Below the pieces are notes generated by a model. It was not told the DNA's origin and made no database searches. It saw nothing but the letters and a program-made list of their open reading frames with translations. This document shows positions 56,271 to 64,000 of a stretch of DNA of 64,000 nt, one piece after another. The stretch covers positions 1-64,000 of the forward strand of contig NZ_JAOPFU010000015.1 of the NCBI RefSeq assembly GCF_025515275.1, written 5' to 3'. This DNA comes from Catenovulum sp. 2E275. Its GTDB lineage: Bacteria; Pseudomonadota; Gammaproteobacteria; Enterobacterales; Alteromonadaceae. A program made the translations under genes and the position numbers. The first letter of the stretch is position 1. Each line of letters opens with the position of its first letter.

Positions 56271-56792
56271 ATGCGTATGATCCGTAGTTATTTTAGGCTG
56301 ACAGTATTTGCAATTGCGCTATTATTTGGCGTGCAAATCCCGGGATTTATTCAGCAATATACTTTGGTTTCAGAAGCCAGATTAGCCGAAGCACAACAAA
56401 ATTTATCTGGTTTTCAAAAAACCGCAGACCAGTTTTTTGGAGGCAGCCTTGAAAAATTGATTGTGTATTATCAGCAAAATGAGGATCAAATTATTAATGC
56501 TGACGGGCGCAATATAGATGCGATTTACCAAAGAGTTGAATTACTAAAACAAGAGCAACTCATTTTAAAACAAAGCCAATATAAAGTGGTTTGGCATTTA
56601 GCATTTAATGCTAATCCAGAAATATTAGAGCAAGCCAAAACGCACTATAGTTATGTTGTTCCACTTAATGTAAATGCAATTGCGTGGGGCGTGACTGCTG
56701 CGATTATTTTTGCTGCCTTATTTGATGTAATCAGTTTGTTTTTTGTTGGCTGTTGCCGCAAAAGTTATCGTTTAGCATTTAAACGGAGCTAA
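56271..56792 (+). CDS. DUF2937 family membrane protein
   Basis: The 173-residue protein has an N-terminal helix (TVFAIALLFGVQIPGFIQQY), a periplasmic part with the conserved LSGFQKTADQFFGGSLEKLI, and one or two C-terminal helices (IAWGVTAAIIFAALFDVISLFFVG). This is the pattern of DUF2937; its role is unknown. It follows the transporter-acyltransferase gene and is followed one base later by the MOSC gene. AAAGGAGAA precedes its start. Confidence 0.85.
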   Translation: MRMIRSYFRLTVFAIALLFGVQIPGFIQQYTLVSEARLAEAQQNLSGFQKTADQFFGGSLEKLIVYYQQNEDQIINADGRNIDAIYQRVELLKQEQLILKQSQYKVVWHLAFNANPEILEQAKTHYSYVVPLNVNAIAWGVTAAIIFAALFDVISLFFVGCCRKSYRLAFKRS

Positions 56793-56793
56793 T

Positions 56794-57246
56794 ATGATTC
56801 AGGCTATTTTTATTGCTCAGCAGCATAAACAAGCTTTGTCTGAGCTTGAATCAGTTCAATGTGCTGCTGGGCAAGGCATTTGGGGCGACCGAAACTTTGG
56901 TAAAAATAAATGGCCGGGGCAAAACTTAACTTTGATAGAAGCAGAGGCGATTGCGCAGTTTAATCAAACTTTTCAGCAAACGATAAGCTGGGATGCGCCG
57001 CGTCGTAATTTAATTACTCAAGGTATTAGGTTAAATGATTTAGTAGGCAAAAAATTTAAAATTGGTGAAGTTGAACTACTTGGTATCGAGTTATGTGAGC
57101 CTTGCTCTTTATTGGGTAAATTATTAGAAAACAATACAATCAGCCGCCATCAAGTGATTGACGCATTTAAATTATCCGGCGGCTTACGAGCTGATATTTT
57201 AACGGATGGATTTATCGCAAAAGGCGATAAGTTAACTTTGATATAA
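56794..57246 (+). CDS. MOSC domain-containing protein
   Basis: The 150-residue product is a stand-alone MOSC domain: GQGIWGDRNFGKNKWPGQNLTLIEAEAI, APRRNLITQGIRLNDLVGKKFKIGEVELLGIELCEPC, and the conserved Cys in EPCSLL that is thought to bind a sulfur carrier or molybdenum cofactor. Relatives include YiiM and the C-terminal part of Moco sulfurase. Its substrate is unknown. It starts one base after the DUF2937 stop. Confidence 0.88.
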   Translation: MIQAIFIAQQHKQALSELESVQCAAGQGIWGDRNFGKNKWPGQNLTLIEAEAIAQFNQTFQQTISWDAPRRNLITQGIRLNDLVGKKFKIGEVELLGIELCEPCSLLGKLLENNTISRHQVIDAFKLSGGLRADILTDGFIAKGDKLTLI

Positions 57247-57279
57247 ACTTATAAAATATCGAGTTGATATTTTTAAGGC

Positions 57280-57996
57280 TTAATCGGATAAATAATATTC
57301 AATAGTTGAAACTACTCTAATCTTTTTAATGTGCGGGTTATTTTTATCACGCGCACTAATACTAAAACTGCCTTGTGATGCGCGTTTAATTTTACCTAAC
57401 TCGCTGTTTGAATCATCGGCAAATTTTAATGCAACCGCACGGGCATTTTGGGTTGCTCGCTCAATCATCTCTGGTTTTATTTCATTTAAGCGATTAAAAA
57501 TATATTCAGTTCTGGCTTGATAATCATCACCGGTTATAACAATACCTTGTTTACCAAGTTCAGACATGCGTGGCATTAACCCGCGGGTTAAATCAATTTG
57601 TGGCGAATATACAGTTACAGTTTGAGTCGCAGTGTAACGATACTGGGTATTATTATTGCCATAATTTTGGGCTGATTTATCGTGAATAGAAGGCGGTGCT
57701 ACACTGATTTCATCTTCTTTTAAGCCGTTTAATAATAAAAACGCTCTGATTTTTTGAGTGCTTTGCTCGGCTTGTTCATATAGTTTTGCTAAATCATTAC
57801 TGGCAAGGGTGAACTGAATTGGCCAAATAATAATATCGGCGGGCAATTCTTGTTCCGCCAAACCTTTAACAGTTACAGTTCGCTCATATTGTTTAATTTG
57901 CAATGCCGCATTTGAAACCAGCGCGCCTAAGCCAATTAATCCAATAATTAAACCAAGCGCCAAAACCCAAGCTGAGCCTTTTAAATGTTTGCGCAT
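57280..57996 (-). CDS. SIMPL domain (DUF541) periplasmic protein
   Basis: The 238-residue protein has an N-terminal anchor or signal (WVLALGLIIGLIGLGALVSNAAL) and a SIMPL domain: RTVTVKGLAEQELPADIIIWPIQFTLA, the pattern YEQAEQSTQKIRAFLLLNGLKEDEIS, and ending KKIRVVSTIEYYL. Relatives such as BP26 and YggE are linked with oxidative stress, with no clear mechanism. It is monocistronic and convergent with the MOSC gene. Confidence 0.87.
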   Translation of the reverse strand: MRKHLKGSAWVLALGLIIGLIGLGALVSNAALQIKQYERTVTVKGLAEQELPADIIIWPIQFTLASNDLAKLYEQAEQSTQKIRAFLLLNGLKEDEISVAPPSIHDKSAQNYGNNNTQYRYTATQTVTVYSPQIDLTRGLMPRMSELGKQGIVITGDDYQARTEYIFNRLNEIKPEMIERATQNARAVALKFADDSNSELGKIKRASQGSFSISARDKNNPHIKKIRVVSTIEYYLSD

Positions 57997-58045
57997 ACTG
58001 TCACCTTTAAAGCCTATTATTCAAAAAAATTACTTTGCCATATTT

Positions 58046-58603
58046 TTAGTCCGGCAAATAATGAAATAATTCAGAAATTTGCTGTTTTGTGAGCTGATTC
58101 ATTTTTAAAATATTTTGCTGTGGAATGGCATCAACATTTGGGTGGCTCTCAACCGCTTTATCTAATGAGTTTTCGCGTAATAAATGTAGGAGTGGGAAAG
58201 GCGAACGATTGGTTAAATTCTCAGCATCGGCTGGGTTTGTACCGGCAAACTGATAATCAGGATGAAAGCTAGCTATTTGAAAAACACCGCGCCAATCATT
58301 ATTGTCAATGAGTTGATCGGCTAAATCTAAAAAATCATTATATTGGTCAAAATCTATTAAATGCTCAGTCATAATGATAATGCTGGTTTCTATTTCTGAC
58401 TCTGCGGCGTTATCGAGTAATACCAGTTGATCATACAACTCGGTTAATAAATCGTAATCGTTGGTTGAGTCAGTAACCAGATAATGAATTTGTTTTTGTT
58501 TAAATGGTTTTTTGGCAAAAGGACACAAATTGAGTCCAATAACAATATTTTCAAGCCAGTCTTTTACTTGGTTTAGTGCGATATCTTGCTGAGTTGTTGG
58601 CAT
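58046..58603 (-). CDS. DUF1415 family protein
   Basis: The 185-residue protein matches DUF1415 in its motifs: VKDWLENIVIGLNLCPFAKKPF near the start, a middle with IIMTEHLIDFDQYNDFLDLAD, then FQIASFHPDYQFAGTNPADAENLTNRSPFPLLHLLRE. Conserved Cys, His and Asp residues suggest an enzyme, but no activity is known. ATG 58603 was chosen over a TTG at 58618; either is possible. Confidence 0.87.
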   Translation of the reverse strand: MPTTQQDIALNQVKDWLENIVIGLNLCPFAKKPFKQKQIHYLVTDSTNDYDLLTELYDQLVLLDNAAESEIETSIIIMTEHLIDFDQYNDFLDLADQLIDNNDWRGVFQIASFHPDYQFAGTNPADAENLTNRSPFPLLHLLRENSLDKAVESHPNVDAIPQQNILKMNQLTKQQISELFHYLPD

Positions 58604-58712
58604 TATGGGTTTCTTCAAAGTACAGATAAATGCTATTGTATGGCAAATTTGTAGCCGGTGCGATGCCGGTTAAAGCTGAACGATAAAATATAATTAAACG
58701 AGGACAAATAAT

Positions 58713-59309
58713 ATGGTGATGACAGCCTCAAATATGATGGATTTAGGGACAAAAGCGCCGGACTTTACCCTTAAAAATACAGAAGGTTCAACTACTTCAC
58801 TGGCCGATTTTAAAGACGCAAAAGCTTTAGTTGTGATGTTTATTTGTAACCATTGCCCTTATGTTATTCATATTGCGCCAAAACTGGCAGAGCTGGCAAA
58901 AAGCTATCAGGAGCAAGGTGTTGAGTTTGTTGCAATTAATAGTAATGACTCTAGCGCTTATCCCGATGACAGCTTTGACAAAATGGTTAGCGAAAAAGCA
59001 CAGCGTGGTTATCCGTTTGCTTATTTGGTAGACGAAGACCAAATGGTTGCCAAAGCTTATGATGCTGCCTGCACCCCTGATATTTTTGTATTTGATCAGG
59101 ATAAAGTATTAGCTTATCGCGGTCAGTTTGATGCCAGCCGCCCGTTTAGAATTTCATCTGGCAATTATGATTCCACTAAAAATCCGGCAACAGGTGAAGA
59201 TTTAGCTTATGCATTGGATTGTATACTAGCCGGCAAAACGATTGATAAAGATCAACTTGCATCGATTGGCTGCAATATAAAGTGGAAGCCGGGTAACGAA
59301 CCTAGTTAA
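58713..59309 (+). CDS. Thioredoxin-fold AhpC/TSA family protein
   Basis: The 198-residue protein has a peroxiredoxin/TlpA-like thioredoxin fold: MMDLGTKAPDFTLKNTEGSTTSLADF, then FICNHCPYVIHI with a CNHC motif in the place of the redox-active CxxC, and the cis-Pro region AACTPDIFVFDQD. It has no signal peptide, so it acts in the cytoplasm. Relatives are annotated as thioredoxin family proteins of unknown partner. It overlaps by 4 bp with the convergent diguanylate cyclase gene. Confidence 0.88.
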   Translation: MVMTASNMMDLGTKAPDFTLKNTEGSTTSLADFKDAKALVVMFICNHCPYVIHIAPKLAELAKSYQEQGVEFVAINSNDSSAYPDDSFDKMVSEKAQRGYPFAYLVDEDQMVAKAYDAACTPDIFVFDQDKVLAYRGQFDASRPFRISSGNYDSTKNPATGEDLAYALDCILAGKTIDKDQLASIGCNIKWKPGNEPS

Positions 59310-60217
59310 AGGGATTTTATTAAACTGTATTGATTACGGCCGGTACTTTTAGCTTGATACAAAGCTTTATCGGCTTGATTTATTAACTCAGACGCATTTG
59401 GTTTACTACTATTGCTATATAGATAGCCGCCTATTGTTAAAGTCACTTTATTTGAAATTTTAGAGCCTTTATGCGATAGGTTTAATTTATTTATCTGAGA
59501 TAGTAATGACTCCAATTTTTTATTTAATTTTCGCTCGTTTATGTTTGTTAAAACTAAAATAAATTCATCTCCGCCAAATCGAGCAACTAAATCGGTTTGA
59601 CTTGATATCACTAATTTTAGCTGTTCGGCGATTAATTGTAAGCACTTGTCCCCAGCTAAATGACCATAGCAGTCATTGTATTGTTTAAAATAGTCTATAT
59701 CGATGAGCAAAACAGCGATAGGTAATAAGGTCGGTTGAGGTAAAATCCTGGAAAAAGCAGATTCAAAATAATGTCGGTTATTTAGCTTAGTTACTTTATC
59801 GTGAGAGGACTGGTAGAGCAATTCCTGATTGAGTTTATGTATTTCTGCTAATGTATCTTTTTTGCTTGTTATATCTCGGCAAATACCAATGATTGCTATA
59901 GTCTCATTCTGCTCATTTTTGAATGGGTATTTTATAGTATCAAACCATAAATCCCCTTTACTCGGGTGCTTACAATTTTCTTCAATTTGAAATGTTTGTT
60001 CTTCTATAAATACTTTTTCATCCCATTTTCTAAACCAATTGGCTTGCTGCTGATCTGAAAATATTTCAAAGTCAGTTTTCCCAATAATATATTCACGTTC
60101 AGCGCCTACAAAATGACAGAAAGCGTTATTACAGCCAATATAAATAAAGTTTATGTCTTTAACAAAAATGATATCGTCAATTGAATCTAGGATATTTCGC
60201 AGTAAAATTTGTTCCAT
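59306..60217 (-). CDS. PAS-GGDEF diguanylate cyclase
   Basis: The 303-residue soluble protein has a PAS domain (about 1-120; DSIDDIIFVKDINFIYIGCNNAFCHF) with a PAC-like end (IGICRDITSKKD), and a GGDEF domain (about 140-300) with DIDYFKQYNDCYGHLAGD and an intact ARFGGDEF active site, so it should make c-di-GMP from GTP. The inhibitory I-site RxxD expected five residues before GGDEF reads SQTD, so product inhibition is likely absent. Only a single PAS cofactor or ligand site could control it. Confidence 0.92.
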   Translation of the reverse strand: MEQILLRNILDSIDDIIFVKDINFIYIGCNNAFCHFVGAEREYIIGKTDFEIFSDQQQANWFRKWDEKVFIEEQTFQIEENCKHPSKGDLWFDTIKYPFKNEQNETIAIIGICRDITSKKDTLAEIHKLNQELLYQSSHDKVTKLNNRHYFESAFSRILPQPTLLPIAVLLIDIDYFKQYNDCYGHLAGDKCLQLIAEQLKLVISSQTDLVARFGGDEFILVLTNINERKLNKKLESLLSQINKLNLSHKGSKISNKVTLTIGGYLYSNSSKPNASELINQADKALYQAKSTGRNQYSLIKSL

Positions 60218-60277
60218 TTCTTTGTACTACTCTGAATTCGATATGCATAAACACTATTTTCCCAGTAGTGTAGCTGA

Positions 60278-60964
60278 TTATCCCCTTTGATGTTTGAATT
60301 TGTTGTTTTTTAATAAAAACACCCAGTTTTTAAAGCCAATTATTTTTTCTCCCCACTGAATATCAAAACCGGCATGAGCTAAATGTGTTTTTATTAATTG
60401 CGGCTCGTGGTCTGTGTCTGGCACAAAATTTAAATAGGCGAAGCCGTTTGGTTTTAAAATGCGCTTTAACTGTAAAAAATAATTTTGATCTAAATACGAT
60501 AAAACGGAAGATTCAGATTTAAATAAATCCGTGATGATTAAATCGTATTGGTTTTGATCTGCTAAAATAAATTGCTCAGCCGATTGCTGAATAATATTAA
60601 ACTGGCATTTATGCGGATTAAAATAACGCTCACACCAGTTTATAACAACTGAACTTTGCTCGATTATGGTTATCTGACAATCTGGCTTTTGCTGTTTTAT
60701 ATAACGGGCGTTACTTGCGCCGCCTAAGCCAAGTTCTAGTACCTTAGCATTAATCGGAATTTCATCGACCAAAGATTTTAATGGTTGTTGATGTGGCAGA
60801 GTTAATAGGGCTGGCAGTTGCTTATCCATGACAGACTGCACAGTATTGTTCATTAACAACCATTGATATTGTTGATTATGATAAATTTGCCAGACGGCGG
60901 TATTATCCTTTAAGTAGCTTAATAAGTAGCCATTTTTTAATGCTGAATTAAGATCGACAAGCAC
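60278..60964 (-). CDS. Spermidine synthase-like class I methyltransferase-fold protein
   Basis: The 228-residue protein has a Rossmann fold with AKVLELGLGGASNARYIKQQKPDCQITIIEQSSVVINWCERYF and DLIITDLFKSESS, the layout of spermidine synthases and related methyltransferases. It lacks the full N-terminal domain of SpeE, so polyamine synthesis is uncertain. The start is GTG (60962-60964). Function is open. Confidence 0.75.
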   Translation of the reverse strand: MLVDLNSALKNGYLLSYLKDNTAVWQIYHNQQYQWLLMNNTVQSVMDKQLPALLTLPHQQPLKSLVDEIPINAKVLELGLGGASNARYIKQQKPDCQITIIEQSSVVINWCERYFNPHKCQFNIIQQSAEQFILADQNQYDLIITDLFKSESSVLSYLDQNYFLQLKRILKPNGFAYLNFVPDTDHEPQLIKTHLAHAGFDIQWGEKIIGFKNWVFLLKNNKFKHQRG

Positions 60965-61043
60965 TGGTTTTACCGCTAATCTGCTAATTAATAAAAATCA
61001 AAGCCTAAAATATTTGGCTATATATAACACAATGTAAAGCGCT

Positions 61044-61952
61044 ATGTATCATATAATTACACCAAAAACAGAAGCTGAGTTTGAAAAATACTATGATTTT
61101 AGATGGCAGGTATTAAAACAGCCATTTGGATTTGCTCAAGGTTCTGAAAAAGATGAATACGACAGCTTAGCTCAACACAGAATGATTTGCCGAGAAGATG
61201 GCAAAGTGTTGGCTGTTGGGCGAATTCATTTTGTTAGTCAGGAAGAAGCTCAAATCCGACATATTGCGGTATGTGATCAATGCCGCGGTAAAGGTTTGGC
61301 ATCTATGCTGATGACCACTTTAGAGCAGGCTGCCCGCGAGCACAGTATTCAGCGAGTTATTACCTTTTCAAAGCTGGATACAATCGGCTTTTTTGAAAAA
61401 TGTGGTTACGAGGTACTGGATAACCCAATTATTGATATTGCCAAAGGCACCAGCGGGCAACGCAAACAAATGTGTAAAAAGCTGTCAGAATACGATGTTA
61501 TTTTGCGTCAGCCATTTTGGTGTAAAGAGTTACAAGAAACCTGGCATAACCTGATCCCAATTACCCAACAAATGGGAATAAAAATATTTCAATACACAGG
61601 TGCTTTTTTAGAGGTGCGTGCAGTATTAAATGCCAATATTAATATGCATCAAACCATGTTTGCTGGTTCGGTATATTCAATGGCAACTTTAGCCGGTTGG
61701 GGCATGGTGCATTTATTAATGCGTGAAAATACTTTGCATGGCGATATTGTGCTTGGTAAAGGCGAAATCAAATACAATAAACCTATCACTAAATTGCCGC
61801 GTGCGATTGTGAGTATTAACTCTGTAGAGGGCGAACTGTCGGTATTAGCTAACAATAAAAAAGCCAACTTAAAATTAACCGTCGAAATTTTTGACCAGTT
61901 TAATAAAGTCGGTGAGTTTTATGGCCATTACTTTATTTTGCCAGCAAAATAG
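61044..61952 (+). CDS. GNAT acetyltransferase / thioesterase-like fusion (YiiD-type)
   Basis: The 302-residue protein has an N-terminal GNAT domain (1-145; EAQIRHIAVCDQCRGKGLASMLMTTLEQAA) and a C-terminal hot-dog fold (about 160-302; MHQTMFAGSVYSMATLAGWGMVHLLM). This is the YiiD/FabY arrangement. E. coli YiiD has been tied to fatty-acid synthesis initiation; the role here is by family only. Confidence 0.87.
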   Translation: MYHIITPKTEAEFEKYYDFRWQVLKQPFGFAQGSEKDEYDSLAQHRMICREDGKVLAVGRIHFVSQEEAQIRHIAVCDQCRGKGLASMLMTTLEQAAREHSIQRVITFSKLDTIGFFEKCGYEVLDNPIIDIAKGTSGQRKQMCKKLSEYDVILRQPFWCKELQETWHNLIPITQQMGIKIFQYTGAFLEVRAVLNANINMHQTMFAGSVYSMATLAGWGMVHLLMRENTLHGDIVLGKGEIKYNKPITKLPRAIVSINSVEGELSVLANNKKANLKLTVEIFDQFNKVGEFYGHYFILPAK

Positions 61953-62088
61953 CTTTTATTGGCACACAAGCAAAGTTTGCAAATTATCCAGCTAACGTAA
62001 AGCTTTGGTAAATTTACTCGACTGATAATGCACTTATTTATATTGTTAGTTCAATTTTAATAAGTCAAATAGTCATTTGGGTAAATAT

Positions 62089-63252
62089 ATGACAGGGTTA
62101 AAGAAAAGTTCTGGTCGCTGGTTTTGGCGATTATTGATAATTGTAATAGTGGCAGGCATTAGTTATGCCGCTTATGGTTATTTTTTTAAAAGTGATTCCC
62201 CGCAAGAAAACGCATTATTTGCGCCAGTAAAACTTGGCTCGATTGAAAAAACAATTGTATCAACCGGTTCACTAGAGCCTAAACACTATGTTGAAGTTGG
62301 TGCGCAGGTATCTGGTCAGGTTGAAAAAATTTATGTAGAAGAAGGCCAGAAAGTTGAAATGGGCCAGCTTTTAGTTGAAATTGATGCAACCGTTTTTGAA
62401 ACCAACCTCCAGCAAGCAGAAGCTTCGCTCGAAAGTAAAAAAGCTCAGTTAACCCAGTTAGAAGCCGAGTTAAAACTGGCTGAACTTAGAGCGAAACGTA
62501 ATCAGTCGTTATACGAAAAACAAGCCGTTAGTGAAGATACCTTAGTCGACAGCCAAACTAATGTGATTGTGCTTAAATCTAAAATTCAAACCAGTATTGC
62601 CCAAATTAAAGCCGATGAAGCCGGAATTGAGGGTGACAGAGCCCGTTTAGGTTATGCCAAAATTTATGCGCCCATTTCAGGGACGGTTGCAAGTATTGCT
62701 GTTAGGGAAGGTCAAACCCTAAACGCTAACCAAAATGCGCCTGTGCTGCTTAAAATATCTGATTTAAGCACAATGACACTCAGAGCCGAAGTGTCTGAAG
62801 CGGATGTCACCAAGTTAAAACAAGGCATGCCGGTTTATTTCTCTACGCTGGGCGATTCTAAAAAACATTGGTATACCGAGGTAAGGCAAGTGCTGCCAAC
62901 CCCAAATGTGGTTAATGATGTTGTTTTGTATCAAGCCTTAATGGATATTGAAAATCAGAATGGCCAGCTAATGGACTCAATGACTACTCAGGTATTTTTT
63001 GTTGAAGAAAAAGCCGACAATACATTAGTTGTGCCATTAAGTGCAGTAAGAGAAACCCCAAGAGGCGCGTTTGCTCAACTAAAAACACCGCAAGGTATTG
63101 AGCGGGTTAAAGTAAAAACTGGCGTTAAAAACCGTACTCAAATTGAAATTTTGTCTGGCTTGGAAGTTGATCAGGAAGTGATTATCGGCCAAAAACGTAA
63201 TCAGACAGCAGCTCCGTCAGATGGTGGTTTTCCACGACGAGGACGTTTTTAA
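62089..63252 (+). CDS. macA: MacA-like periplasmic adaptor of a tripartite ABC efflux pump
   Basis: The 387-residue protein has an N-terminal membrane helix (WFWRLLIIVIVAGISYAAYGYF), a lipoyl/beta-barrel adaptor core (VEVGAQVSGQVEKIYVEEGQKVEMGQLLVEID and YAPISGTVASIAVREGQTL), and a coiled-coil hairpin (about 115-185). It links an ABC transporter to an outer-membrane TolC-type channel. ATG 62089 is preferred to an upstream TTG. It overlaps macB by one base. Substrates of such pumps include macrolides, toxins and porphyrins; not known here. Confidence 0.93.
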   Translation: MTGLKKSSGRWFWRLLIIVIVAGISYAAYGYFFKSDSPQENALFAPVKLGSIEKTIVSTGSLEPKHYVEVGAQVSGQVEKIYVEEGQKVEMGQLLVEIDATVFETNLQQAEASLESKKAQLTQLEAELKLAELRAKRNQSLYEKQAVSEDTLVDSQTNVIVLKSKIQTSIAQIKADEAGIEGDRARLGYAKIYAPISGTVASIAVREGQTLNANQNAPVLLKISDLSTMTLRAEVSEADVTKLKQGMPVYFSTLGDSKKHWYTEVRQVLPTPNVVNDVVLYQALMDIENQNGQLMDSMTTQVFFVEEKADNTLVVPLSAVRETPRGAFAQLKTPQGIERVKVKTGVKNRTQIEILSGLEVDQEVIIGQKRNQTAAPSDGGFPRRGRF

Positions 63253-64000
63253 TGTCGCAAAGCATGCCATTACTTGAGCTTAAAAATGTATGTCGTTATT
63301 ACTCAAGTAACGACATCGAAGTAAAAGCTTTAGACCAAATTAATTTAACGATTGAGCGAGGTGAGTTTGTTGCCATTATGGGGCAATCCGGCTCGGGTAA
63401 ATCAACCTTAATGAATATTTTAGGCTGTTTGGATAAACCAACTTCCGGCGAATATTTTATTAACGGGCAATCGGTTGCCAGTTTAAATGCGGATTGTTTA
63501 TCTGCGCTTAGGTTAAAAACCTTTGGCTTTGTTTTTCAGCGTTATCAATTATTGTCTAATTATACCGCGCAAGAAAACGTGGCGATGCCAGCTATTTATG
63601 CTGGTATTGATAAAAATGAGCGCTTTGCTAAAGCGGATGAGCTATTAGCAAAATTAGGTTTGGAAGATCGAGGTTTACATAAGCCAACTGAGCTTTCCGG
63701 TGGTCAGCAACAAAGGGTATCGGTTGCCAGAGCATTAATTAATGGCGCAGAGGTCATTTTAGCCGATGAACCCACAGGTGCATTAGATTCAGCCAGTGGC
63801 GAGCAGCTATTAGCTTTATTAAAGCAACTGAACCAAGAAGGGGTCACTGTGATTTTAATCACGCATGATCCCGAAGTTGCAGAGCATGCTGATCGGCTGA
63901 TTCAGGTTAAAGACGGGGTTATTTTATCTGACTCGCAAGACCAGCAAGCGCAAGCCGAAACACAGCAAAATCGAACCGCTAAATCACCAATTAGGGCGCT
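63252..64000 (+). CDS. macB: MacB-like ABC transporter, N-terminal part (cut by window end)
   Basis: The reading frame starts at ATG 63252 (overlapping the macA stop as TAATG) and is still open at the last base. The first 249 residues are an ABC ATPase: Walker [15 protein letters not shown]-loop FVFQRYQLL, signature ELSGGQQQRVSVARAL, Walker B VILADEPTGALD, and the H-loop LITHDPEVA. MacB has a C-terminal membrane part with a periplasmic domain, which would be encoded beyond position 64000. Confidence 0.95.
   Translation, partial: MSQSMPLLELKNVCRYYSSNDIEVKALDQINLTIERGEFVAIMGQSGSGKSTLMNILGCLDKPTSGEYFINGQSVASLNADCLSALRLKTFGFVFQRYQLLSNYTAQENVAMPAIYAGIDKNERFAKADELLAKLGLEDRGLHKPTELSGGQQQRVSVARALINGAEVILADEPTGALDSASGEQLLALLKQLNQEGVTVILITHDPEVAEHADRLIQVKDGVILSDSQDQQAQAETQQNRTAKSPIRA

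Overview
The window is an AT-rich stretch of chromosome from a gammaproteobacterium, most likely an Alteromonadales marine bacterium. The evidence is gene order: mnmE-yidC-yidD-rnpA-rpmH next to dnaA-dnaN-recF-gyrB, then mrcA / pilMNOPQ-aroK-aroB-damX-dam ... rpe, and uvrA divergent from a YajR-like transporter and ssb. No tRNA, rRNA, prophage, CRISPR array or complete insertion sequence was seen. The only mobile DNA is a family of small non-autonomous elements.

Layout. 1-1355: edge of a MITE-like repeat, then a pirin and a DoxX gene. 1578-14913: the origin-proximal replication and ribosome cluster, interrupted by a convergent pair, a RimK-like ATP-grasp ligase and a GNAT/C39-peptidase fusion. 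Two perfect DnaA boxes lie upstream of dnaA, and two perfect 16-bp parS sites lie inside recF. 14999-25958: a PAS chemoreceptor, a lipoprotein, recQ, a divergent glutathione peroxidase, a HigA-like DNA-binding protein, a large MASE1/CHASE hybrid kinase, and ubiD followed by a ferredoxin and a flavin reductase. 26157-32113: a three-gene signalling unit (hybrid kinase, REC-EAL phosphodiesterase, membrane hybrid kinase with Hpt). 32244-46629: engB, PBP1A, the type IV pilus pilMNOPQ operon, shikimate genes, damX, dam, a small DUF2970 protein, a TorF-like porin and rpe. 46630-52019: a MITE, uvrA, the YajR-like transporter and ssb. 52021-64000: accessory and housekeeping genes, ending in macA and a macB cut by the window edge.

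How the parts fit. Initiation (dnaA, dnaN, DnaA boxes), presumed segregation sites (parS), SSB, and an SOS-like box by uvrA are consistent with an origin-proximal region. The porin gene has a sigma54-type promoter with three NtrC-like sites about 120-210 bp upstream, suggesting nitrogen control. The kinase/EAL/kinase-Hpt set looks like a phosphorelay that lowers c-di-GMP.

Most noteworthy: the two parS sites in recF; the sigma54/NtrC layout for the porin; a MITE whose terminal repeat supplies the stop codon of uvrA; an orphan terminator and promoter on the minus strand near 53.5 kb that define a GU-rich small RNA candidate; and the ATP-grasp / GNAT-C39 pair, a plausible but poorly understood peptide-modification system.
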